Below, piece by piece: positions 11,368-20,553 of a stretch of 64,000 nucleotides of DNA. Under the pieces are notes generated by a model. That model was not told the origin of the DNA, ran no database searches, and saw nothing but the letters and a program-made list of their open reading frames with translations. A program made the translations under genes and the position numbers. Every line of letters begins with the position of its first letter. Within the stretch, counting starts at the first letter, position 1. Source of the DNA: Coccinella septempunctata (taxonomy: Eukaryota > Arthropoda > Insecta > Coleoptera > Coccinellidae); the NCBI RefSeq assembly GCF_907165205.1, contig NC_058190.1, positions 10,362,001-10,426,000 on the forward strand, written 5' to 3'.

Positions 11368-12367
11368 GGGCGACCGCAGAAATTTTTCTCAGGGGGGGCA
11401 AAATATCATCTACGGTTAGCTTCAGTGAAAGAAAAATTACTCTTACGGTGACTATCGAAAAATTTCCAAAAAGATGGAATTAATTAAATGATCGACAAGA
11501 CCGACCGGCTGCATCAAGCTCCATAATATCTACACATTTTTAACTAGAGAAGTTGCTCTTTCAGAATATGTAGCACATTTCCATTTACGGTTAGTTTTAT
11601 TGAAAGAAAAATTACTCTAACGGTGACTATCGAAAAATTTTCAAAAATATGGAATAAATTAAATGATCGTCAAGACCGAACGGCTGCATCGAGCTCCATA
11701 AAATCTTCAATGTTATAAATATGGCCGACCTTAGATGCGAAAGATTCGATATCTAGTAATTTCGAATTCTTGGGCAAAATATTGAACAAAGAAAAAAGCA
11801 TTTCAAGTTCTTTTGAGAATGTCGTTTCAAGAGCTACTGAAATCAGATGATCTAAATATTGGATGAATATAGATTTTTTGAAGTAATCTTCAGCTGAAGA
11901 TGCTTCATAATTAGATATACATTTGTCTACCGCAATCTCTATATTTGAGACACTGAGCAATAGATGATGCTTGGGAAAAAATTTCTGTGAATCATGCATC
12001 ATCGGAACGATATTTTCCACATATAACTATAATAAAATTTATGTGACGTTGAACATCCACAAAATTGATAAAAACATCTTGTAGTGTATTTGCTATTGGT
12101 TCCAATATATTTGAATATTTACATACTTGCTACCGTTAAACAAACCACAAGAGTGAAAGAGTTTATTGCAGCCGATAACTGAGCAGCTCTTTTTTTTGTT
12201 GAAGAATTCATTGAAATTTCTTTTTGAAGATAGTTTCAAAGTTTTCAGCGCAAAGATTTATACTAGCTGACCAATGAGTTTCACAAAACAAAGGATAATA
12301 TTGAGGGTGTTGTGCTGAAAAAAAATAAGGCGATCAGAATCTCAGGGGGGGCCATGCCCATGTTGTA
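11365..12367 (-). mobile_element. hAT element fragment (THAP12/p52-repressor type transposase)
   Basis: Both edges carry a CATGGGC...GGGGGGG pattern in opposite orientation. The minus-strand frame 11670-12020 (DYFKKSIFIQYLDHLISVAL...) matches the alpha-helical insertion region of DUF4371/p52rIPK-like hAT transposases. A diverged C-ET-W segment lies near 12280. Dimerisation and DDE motifs are not preserved. No clear 8-bp duplication is seen, so an end-to-end insertion is not proven. About 1 kb, non-functional. Confidence 0.55.
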
Positions 12368-12368
12368 A

Positions 12369-12404
12369 ACGCACTTCATTAATCAGCTTTTCCTCAAAGT
12401 CCAT
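12369..12404 (-). pseudogene. Start of the Harbinger 1 MADF gene
   Basis: Twelve codons from an ATG read MDFEEKLINEVR, the usual opening helix of a MADF domain, before the hAT fragment interrupts. A nearly identical start occurs at about 15081 in a related copy. The gene reads inward from the right terminus. Confidence 0.5.
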
Positions 12405-12711
12405 CTTGTCCAACGTTCGATCGCGCGATCAAAAACAAACTAGCTCGTTTTGGAGCGATCGCACGTGTTCTTATCGCATTGACCGCTCGAAGGAGGTAAC
12501 CAATTCGGTCACAACCTTTTATGAGTATAGGTTTGTATTTAGGCGTTGAAGCGATGTCGAAACAAACAAGTGCGAGCGTCCTCCTCAATCGCGCGTGCCA
12601 ATTTGGTGCTGTATTCAGACAGCCAGCTTTATTTGTTCATGTTTGATTTTTTCATCGCGCGATCCAACGACCAAGGCGATCGCGCGATCCTTTGCCAATT
12701 AGGACATAGGG
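12405..12711. repeat. Harbinger 1 right terminal and subterminal repeats
   Basis: Contains several CGATCGCGCGATC palindromes and the terminal CCAATTAGGACATAGGG, followed by TAA. The sequence between them is shared with 14853-15090 in reverse orientation. Confidence 0.7.
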
Positions 12712-12959
12712 TAAGGCCTAATTGGTAAACGATCGCGCGAGCAGGCGATGGTCGTGGATCGCGCGATGAAAAAATCAAACGTGAACAAATAAAGCTGGCT
12801 AAGGCGCGGTTCTCACTGGAGCGAAACGATAAACGATGCGACAGGTGATTCGATAAGCAACCCGACCCTGATTCGACACCGATCTCTTATAACCGTGCAA
12901 ACGTAATGAAAGCTTCAGCGACAAAAAGGCTCAGTATCGTTCGACAAGTGCGTTGAATC

Positions 12960-13118
12960 ATGCCAGGTCAGCAAGAAGACGTGCAATCCTCTATTTCCTT
13001 CGTGAAATTGGTGGAGCAGAACCCGTGCTTATGGAATTATACGCTGAAAAGATATTGCAGGACTCATTTGACAGGTCTTGTGTGGAAAGAAATAGCCAGA
13101 GACAACCTCTGGAAATAG
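12960..13118 (+). pseudogene. Truncated MADF-domain frame inside the GGCGCGG Harbinger
   Basis: A 52-codon frame from ATG at 12960 reads ...ISFVKLVEQNPCLWNYTLKR...VWKEIARDN and ends at TAG 13116-13118. The pattern (F.KLVEQ.PCLWNY, W.EIA) is the first half of a MADF domain, here the likely second gene of the element. A hairpin follows 8 bases later and the second half of the domain is absent, so the copy is internally deleted. Confidence 0.55.
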
Positions 13119-13125
13119 CTAAAAC

Positions 13126-13171
13126 AAAGATTATAGAGTTAGGTTAGGTTAGGTCTAACTCTATAATCTTT
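13126..13171. repeat. Perfect hairpin with (TTAGG)3 in its loop
   Basis: The arms AAAGATTATAGAGTTAG and CTAACTCTATAATCTTT are exact inverted copies (17 bp). The 12-base loop continues the left arm as three TTAGG units, the canonical insect telomere repeat. Confidence 0.8.
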
Positions 13172-13567
13172 GAGCTGAAAAGCATGATAACTTTTTGAGC
13201 GCATTCTGTGAAACTCTCTAAATTTCTGTTCATGTTGAGAGAGCTCACGGGAAACCTCTGCCGAACTGTGTTTAATATTGTGAACATTATACGGGTGTAC
13301 CCAGTATTTTCTAGATTAGCGTTTCCTCTGTTGCAAGTACCGGTAAGAAAAAACATCGGCTGTGGTCCGTATATACACTTTGGTTTCTTCTGGTTAGTAA
13401 GTGGGTGGTCCGTATATGTCGAATTCCTGACAATTCGGTTCAATATCTGTCACCAGAGTAACCGCTCTGGTAACTTTCGGTTACCAAATGTGTACATACG
13501 GAACATACGCAACGTCCTATTCTAAGGAGCTCATGACGACTGATTGCTCTATTGCTTATCCTATAGG
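13172..13567. other. Unassigned interior of the GGCGCGG Harbinger
   Basis: Open frames on both strands are short and have no recognisable motif. Decayed transposase is possible but not supported. Confidence 0.3.
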
Positions 13568-14502
13568 TAAGATGTCTAAAACACGGGTGTGTGCATTTGA
13601 CACTTTTTGCAAGCATCAACATCTCAGAAAATCGGGGATATGCGATCACTTTCGTGGCGGCGCCACCATTTTCTTCGTTCTATCCTTGTTCTGCCAAAGG
13701 ACGTCCAATGATACTATCTCGTTTTATTTTGTTTTGCGTTGATATATCGAATATCGATCAACGAGTGCAAAATATGAACTGGCCCATTTTGACAGCTGTT
13801 AAGGATTATTTGTGATCTACAGTTTAATTTTCTCTGTAAAAACAAATCTGTCAACATTTCAACACTATCGAAAAGGGTTCGAAGGAGTATTTACTATTTT
13901 TCTTCAAGATAATTTCCGTTTAACAAATTGAATTCGTGAGGGGGGTTATTCAATATAATTTTAATAAAACACAGTTGACGGAAAGGGAATTTTCAATGTA
14001 TCTACTCATGCAGAATATTTGAAGAACAGACTCGAATAGATGGATGTATTTCTGATTCACAATACATTTTCTCAATTCACATTACGTATTTCCAATACAG
14101 TTTCTTTGAAATATTGCTGAAGTTGCCATAATACTTAGTAACATCCGTCCCGAATGTTCGTTTATCTGATTTGGTTCTGCCTCAAATTCTAACAACACCG
14201 AATTCTTAGCTGTAGTTCTTGATTGTCCATACAGAAAACTGAACGACATGTTGAATAAATGAATGTTCTACATCCTCGTCTCGAAACTACATTTTCACGC
14301 ACCAATAATCGCTTATAAATACAACATATTCGTAAGTCGTAGAAAAATATTCAAATTATGTATTTTCAAATATCCATTGACAATGCTCTGTCAAATTGTA
14401 AACAGCGCTACCTACAGTGGGAAAAACGAAACTGATCCCATATCCCCACGAAATTAAAAACAAAATCGAATCAGTGAATACACCAGAGTCTTAGATAGCT
14501 TA
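13568..14502. mobile_element. Non-autonomous hAT element D, copy 1 (935 bp)
   Basis: The ends start TAAGATGTCTAAAACAC (left) and TAAGCTATCTAAGACTC (right, reversed). The flanks CCTATAGG (13560-13567) and CCTAGAGG (14503-14510) form an 8-bp duplication with one mismatch, the hAT size. The interior matches 45021-45120 plus 48915-49776 in reverse orientation. No transposase. Confidence 0.75.
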
Positions 14503-14852
14503 CCTAGAGGCTATCGTATCGCTTCAGTGTGCACTGGAGTGTTGCGAAGATAAAAGTTGCATCGGGCGATAAAAGATTGCTCATTTTGCATCGCTTATCG
14601 TATCGCTCCAGTGAGAACCGCGCCTAATTCGGAAAGCCTATTCGAGCGAATAGATGTGGTCGGTCCGATCAACTCACTATCGCGCGACCACCTCACACTG
14701 CGCAGTTGCTGTTTTTGCAGTTGAAATGACTTCTAGAAACGAAGATGCTGAATTTTTGCTAGGAAATTGGCACTTTCCGATAATTCTCGCAGAATTGGCT
14801 GTTCCAAATTATACTAACAAAGACAGACAAAAATTCGGGACTTGTAATGTAA

Positions 14853-15480
14853 CCCTATGTCCTAATTGGCAAAGGATCGCGCGATCGGGCGATGGCGTTG
14901 GTAGTTGGATCGCGCGATGAAAAAATCAAACGTGAACAAATAAAGCTGGATGTCCTAATACAGCACCAAATTGACTTGCGCGATGGAGGAGGACGCTCGC
15001 ACTTGGTTACCGACTTCGAGCGTTCAATTCGATTCAGAACAAGCAAGTTTGTTTTTGATCGCGCTATCGAACGTTGGACAGGATGGACTTTGAGGAAAAT
15101 CTAATTAATGAAGTGCTGCTTTTCTTATAATCGTTGGCTTCATATTTCAAGGGAATGGAAGCTGTCCAAAAATTGAGGTTGAGGAGCAAAATCGAAAAAC
15201 TCATCGCAGATGAAATATCCTTTTCTTCTTGTAGCTAAATAGTGATCCTTGAAACCTTTCATAAATATTGTTGTTATTATATTTGAATATACAAACAAGC
15301 TAAATATAATATAATTTGTTTTGTATTGATTGTATAGTCTTTTGTAAATGTAGTTTATTATTTTTAATTTGTGTCTGGTTGCACACTCTTACCTTTTTCT
15401 TTTTATAGATTTTTAGATTATCTGCTATTCCTTCTGCTATAGTGTGGTATTCCGGGTTTGTTTTTTTACTTGTACTTCTC
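14853..15480 (-). mobile_element. Harbinger family-1 right-end fragment with fused MADF/BESS remnant
   Basis: Starts CCCTATGTCCTAATTGG right after TAA (14850-14852) and matches the right end of element 1 in reverse. A gene start MDFEENLINEV at about 15081 reads outward. After about 11 codons it runs directly into the BESS end (YFKGMEAVQKLRLRSKI..LIADEI, about 15145-15237), so the middle of the gene was deleted. The opposite terminus is not seen before the foldback element at 15485. Confidence 0.6.
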
Positions 15481-15484
15481 TATA

Positions 15485-16863
15485 CAAGGTGACTAGTGAC
15501 GTGAGGGACAACGACTAAGTGGAGATAGAGGACCTCAAACTGAATGGGAATTTGGGTTTTAAATGTCCCGTAAGGGTATTCATTTCGGAGATATAGGATG
15601 ATTTATGAAAAAATACCAAATCTATAAACTCCTATATCTTCGTTAATATGGTAAAATTTTGGCTGATATTTGTGGCATGTTTCTATAGGCATTCACCGTC
15701 AGCATAAGAAAAAAAAATAGAAAACATTGCAGGCCCGTATTCAAAAATTTCTGTTCACTTATCCAGGTGAGAAATATCACACGGTATATGAGATGAAATA
15801 AATTCAAATATAAATTTGAAAAGAGCGGAAAAAAATGATGAAAGATCTGTTTTTTGTTTGAATGGCACAAATTTTCTATTTTTTTCATAATATGTTGAAA
15901 TCCGAATATGTATTACAATATTTTTATATTCATGTCATGAAAAATAACATTCCTGATAGAACAAACAATTTGAGGCGCTAGAATTTGCCTGGCTTTAAAT
16001 ATTCCTTCAATACTTGAAATCCGTTTTCATCATTGTTTTCTTCAACATTGTTAATTTATATTAAAAAAATTCATATGTTGGATGAAACAATGTTTTTTTT
16101 GTCTAACCCCCTCAGAAACTGTTAGAAGAAAATTTGTCTTTATAAAGTTGACATTATTTTGATGAAGAGTAAATTTTGTTGGAAACATACCAGATTTTTG
16201 TTCCACTTTTTGAGTTTAGTAGAATGAACAAGAGTTCTGGGACTAATCAAAGTAAGTCAAACTTATCTTAGGCGAGATATGCAGGGTATGTTGAGAACAG
16301 CTGTGTTAGGTGGCACAATAGACCTTGAGATGTAACCCCTTCCTAACCGTCAACTATCAATTATCTTTGTCTCGAATTTAGTGTTTTTTTTTTAATCAGG
16401 AATATTATTCTTCATGATGGGAATATAAAAATATTGTAATATTCTGATTTCAACATATCATAAAAACAATAGAAAATTTGTGTCATTCAAACAAAAAACT
16501 GATCTTTCATCAGTTTTACGCTCTTCTCAAATTTCTATATGAATTTATTTCATCTCATGTACCGTGTGATATTTCTCACCTGACAAGTGAACAGAAATTT
16601 TTGAATGCGGGCCTGCAATTTTTTCTATTTTTTTTTTCTTGTGCTGACGTTGAATGTCTTAAGGAACAAGCTTGTGAAATATTAGCGAAAAATTTACCAT
16701 ATTAACGAAGATATGGGAGTTTATAGATTTAGCATTTTTTCATGAATCACCCCATATCTCCGAAACGAATACCCTTATGTGACATTTGGAACCCAAATTC
16801 TCATTCAGTTTGAGGTCCTCTATCTCCACTTAGCCGTTGTCCCTTACATCACCAGTCACCCTG
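15485..16863. mobile_element. Foldback element E (1,379 bp)
   Basis: The arms begin CAAGGTGACTAGTGACGTGA (left) and CAGGGTGACTGGTGATGTAA (right, reversed) and stay complementary for about 0.5 kb each, around a loop near 15970-16390. TA flanks both ends (15483-15484, 16864-16865), as for Tc1/mariner-mobilised elements. No coding capacity. The arms have diverged by several percent, so the element is older than element C. Confidence 0.8.
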
Positions 16864-16879
16864 TATATCAATCGATGTC

Positions 16880-17310
16880 CTATATAGATATGTCTGTATT
16901 TTTTGGAATTGGCGCAAAAATTTCTGTGCCGAATTGGCTCGCATATTGATGACACTGTCTGTCAACACAAAAGTTTTTTCTAAACTAATTTCTGTTATGG
17001 GGTCTAGAACTTTAACGGAAGGGCCTCCACCAATCCCATATTAATAATTTTTTTGTTGAGCCATCTCTTTACATGCCTTTGTCTTTGAATTATCGAATTT
17101 GGCCTTCAATTGCTGTAAATTTCGAAAGTTGAACTTTTTGGCATTGAAACCATCTTTGACTTTCTTCCATGGTTCTTCCTGAAAGAAGTTTTATTCGTTG
17201 TCCCGCATGCTATGATGTGCTCATACTTGAGCACTTCATTTGCAAGCAAGAGTTCCTCTTCTTTGGAAAAATTTGAAGAGTGAACTCTTTTGCCATTTTA
17301 ATTGATTTCC
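16880..17310 (-). pseudogene. Myb/SANT-like DNA-binding domain protein, frameshifted
   Basis: Minus-strand frames pieced from about 17300 down give SNFSKEEELLLANEVLKYEHII, then a K-rich helix region and a GGGPSVKVLDPITE-like segment with stops and frame changes between them. This is the pattern of the Myb/SANT-like domain proteins found as regulators and as Harbinger second genes in insects. A Harbinger element (17388) inserted just upstream of its start. At least two frameshifts make it a pseudogene. Confidence 0.55.
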
Positions 17311-17539
17311 ATCATTATTTTGTTCTCAAATCAGGAAAACTCAGTACAGAGACCAAAGAGGAATGTTAATCTGCCGCGTATAACTTAAGCCCGTTTGCAA
17401 CAGCCGAGAATTCTCTGGAGAATTCTCTACAGAATTTTGTCAAGAAAACGGCAGAAATTATTGTATAAAAATTTTCGGTATTGCTTTGGATATGTATGAA
17501 CATAATTTTCTACAAAATTCTCGGTACGCGCTTGCGCTT

Positions 17540-17794
17540 TGTTTAATTTTCATTAATAGCGTGCGTGTTCATGTCATATTAGTTACTAGGGTGATTCGTT
17601 AATATAAAAAGACAGTCGAAAATACATCAGTCAATTCATCAGAAGCTTTTCAATTTTCTATCCAAAAATAATCAATTCTAAAAAGAATATTCGTTGAGTG
17701 ACCAGGACCGACCTACAGTATTGTTCAATTCTTCGTTCCCTAATAAAAACCAGCAACACAAATATTTATGTGTTCATCTTATTGAATGGATACA
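17540..17794 (+). repeat. BEL/Pao 5' LTR (255 bp)
   Basis: TG...CA-bounded repeat. It lacks two A residues present in the 3' LTR near its start (ATTAATAG versus ATTAAAATAG) and is otherwise the same by eye. Confidence 0.9.
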
Positions 17795-17799
17795 TAAAT

Positions 17800-17820
17800 T
17801 TGGTCCTTCGAGCCGGATTT
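17800..17820 (+). promoter_or_regulatory. Probable primer-binding site
   Basis: TGGTCCTTCGAGCCGG starts a few bases after the 5' LTR. TGG is complementary to a tRNA CCA end, and this position and sequence type recur in BEL/Pao elements. The tRNA is not identified. Confidence 0.5.
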
Positions 17821-18051
17821 AAGAGTGAAGGTTGATTTCAATTCCTATCCCGAGGAGTAGTGAAGAGGTTTGCTGTTTCATGGTTGGATTTAATCACCCC
17901 CAGAAGACAGAGGAATCGGGTGACAGCTGGTTGTTTAATACTTCTACTGAGCGAGTTCATCGCTGGATTTTCGATAAGTAGCACTATCATCGTGCAAATT
18001 TCGTCTCATTTTTATTGAGCTTTGTTTTCTACTGTGCTTATAACAATTACA

Positions 18052-20553
18052 ATGTCTGAAGATAATTCAAAATCGAGTGAAGTCGATGATGAAGTGAGAA
18101 CTCTGATTAAAAACAGAGGTATAGTTAAAGCCAAGATGACTAGAATGGAAAATTGGTTCAAACAAGATAAACCTCTTGATATTGTTCAATGTAAATTACG
18201 TTTGGAACAACTAATGCAAATTTTCAAAGACTATGACAATTTTCAAACTGAATTAGAGGTTATGGATTATGAATCACATCATCAAGGCAGAGAAATTATG
18301 GAAGAGAAATATTTTGATTTGATTTCTTTTGTAACTAAAATTGTTAATCAGTCTGAGGACACTCAACAATCCAATTCTTCAACTGATAATCGGTCTACAA
18401 TATCTCATTCAAGTATTAAGTTACCTGAAATTTCTACTCCAAATTTCTCGGGCGATATTAAACACTGGCCAAGCTTCTTCGAACTATTTACTGCACTGAT
18501 AACAAATAATCAAAAATTATCTAATGTTCAAAAATTAATGTATCTGAAATCTGCTCTAACAGGGGAGCCATTACAACTCATAGAAAATTTGGAAGTGATC
18601 GGGTTGAACTTTCCCATAGCTATTAATACGTTGAGGGATAGATTCGATAATAAATACCTAATTGTTAACGCATATATAAGAAATTTACTGAATGTTCCAT
18701 CCTTAACGAAAGGTAATGATAACAATCTGAGAAACTTTATTTCACAAATTAAAACAAATTTGGCAGCTTTAAACACCTATAATTTATCAGAAAAACTTAC
18801 TGACTTGATCCTTATTCAAATTTTCACACAGAAGCTAGATTTTGGTTTAAGAAAAGAATTTGAAGGGGAAAGAAATGTTCGCGATTTTCCAACGCTCCCA
18901 GAATTTATACAATTTTAAGAAAGAAAATATAAGGTTCTCGAAAATTTGAGTGAGTCAACTCAAAATTCAAAATTAAATTCTTCGCACAAAAATAATAATA
19001 CTTCTCGTAGTTCTTATCATGTTGATACTTCAGATAAAACTAAATTCTTCAAATGTTTCATCTGTGGTACCGATGAGCACAGAATATATTCCTGTAAAAG
19101 GTTCCTGAATTTATCTCCAAACGATTGTCATGCTGCTGCTAAAGCAAAAAATGCCTGTTTCAATTGTCTTTCATTAGGCCATACTGTTCAGTCATGTTCT
19201 AGTCAACGCAAATGTTCCAATTGTCAAAGGTCTCATCATAGTTTATTGCATTTCAATAAGAATTCATCTCGAAATTCATTTTCCCATTCCAGATCTCATG
19301 ATGAACCATCCAGATCAACTAGTTCGACGCAAGCATCTTCCCATTTATCAACTAGTGCTCAACCATACATTCCAGTGCGAGAAGAGGTTGATTCTTCTGC
19401 TCAAAATTTGTCTTCTCTTTCAGTACAGTCCTCTAATAATGAAGTGCTTCTAGCTACGGCATGTGTCAAATTGTATAATTCTCACAACCAGACAATCTCT
19501 CAAAGTTGTTCTATGTCAAATAGAATGATTGATCTAAAAATTCACTCATTAGTACACACCGACCGAAAATTTAGTGTTTCTTGTGCTGTTCTTAAAACTA
19601 TAACTTGTAAACAACCACAGTTACCAATTAGTTTGAGTTCTATTCCTATTCCAATGAACATTCAATTAGCAGATATCCATTTCAACACTCCATCTAATGT
19701 TGATATACTTTTGGGTGCAGACATATACTTTGACATCATTACTGATGGTATAATTAAATTAGGTCCTGGATTGCCTGTTCTTCAAAATTCACATCTAGGA
19801 TATTTAATTGCTGGAAATATTCCTCAGTCAGGATGCATGTCTCGTGCAACTCATTTAAATGCATCACAATATTTATTCGAATGTACAGAACCTACTGCCA
19901 ATCCAGATGATATGTTGAATGATACTTTAACCAAATTTTGGGAAATTGAAGAAGTACAAATTCAATCTGAATCTATATTGACTCAAGCAGAGCAACAAGC
20001 TGAACAAATATTCAAAGACACAACCATTCGGTTGCCGTCTAGTAGATTTCAGGTTGACCTACCATTCAAAGGTCCAAATGAACCTTCAAAACTAGGTGAT
20101 TCATTCTCTCAAGCAAAAAAGAGATTTTTAAATTTAGAAAAGAGACTTGAAAGTTTCCCTGAACGAAAGGCCCAATATTCAGAATTCATCAATGAATATT
20201 TATCCTTAGGACATGCAGCAATTGTACCTTTAACTCTAACCAATGAATTATCCCTTAACAAATATTTCGTACCTCATCATTGTGTCATTCGTGATCAAAG
20301 TATCACAACTAAGCTTCGTGTAGTATTTGATGGTTCTATGAAAACCTCAACTGGTTTTTCTCTTAATGATATTATTCTTAAAGGTTATACTGTACAACCA
20401 GACTTATTCGATATATTAATATGTTTTCGTACATTCAGGTACGTTCTTATTGCTGACATTGAAAAAATGTTTAGGCAAATTCAAATAAATCCTAATCACA
20501 CATATTTATTGAACATCTTGTGGCGTGACAATCCTCAAGATAAACTGAAGTGA
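18052..20553 (+). pseudogene. BEL/Pao gag, protease remnant and N-terminal RT (one stop)
   Basis: Start chosen at MSEDNSKSSEVDDEV (18052). A Gag core (LPEISTPNFSGDIKHWPSFF) is followed by an in-frame TAA at 18916-18918; the same frame continues. Next come knuckle-like Cys/His boxes (CFICGTDEH..., CFNCLSLGHTVQSC, CSNC..) at about 19050-19240, then the C-terminal half of a retropepsin-like domain (NVDILLGADIYFDI). The active-site D-S/T-G segment expected just after NSHNQTISQ is missing. The RT begins at about 20200 (LRVVFDGSM..). The frame breaks at 20551, where one extra T produces a TGA. The next frame carries on from 20552. Confidence 0.8.

Larger units (their letters stand above)
3784..12711 (+). 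mobile_element. PIF/Harbinger element 1, heavily interrupted
   Basis: The ends match as inverted repeats (GGCTATGTCCTAATTGG at the left; the right end reads CCCTATGTCCTAATTGG in reverse). Both ends are flanked by TAA (3781-3783 and 12712-12714), the 3-bp TWA target typical of PIF/Harbinger. GATCGCGCGATC-type subterminal palindromes occur at both ends. Inside are a transposase in two exons (plus strand) and a MADF-BESS gene reading in from the right end (minus strand). LINEs, a MITE, a foldback element and a hAT fragment interrupt them. The element is dead and much expanded by later insertions. Confidence 0.8.
12803..14624. mobile_element. Second PIF/Harbinger type (GGCGCGG ends), 1,822 bp
   Basis: Inverted ends start GGCGCGGTTCTCACTGGAGC on both sides and are flanked by TAA at 12800-12802 and 14625-14627. 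Inside are a short MADF-like frame, a telomere-like hairpin, a non-autonomous hAT element and unassigned sequence. No complete transposase is visible, so this copy is non-autonomous. Confidence 0.8.
12715..14849 (+). mobile_element. Harbinger family-1 left-end fragment, split by another Harbinger
   Basis: Starts right after the TAA of element 1 with GGCCTAATTGGTAAACGATC (5 bases shorter than the full end) and runs to 12799. After the insert it resumes at 14628 with the same subterminal sequence as element 1. At 14725 it carries an undamaged transposase start (MTSRNEDAEFLLGNW). It ends where a third copy begins at 14853. Confidence 0.65.
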
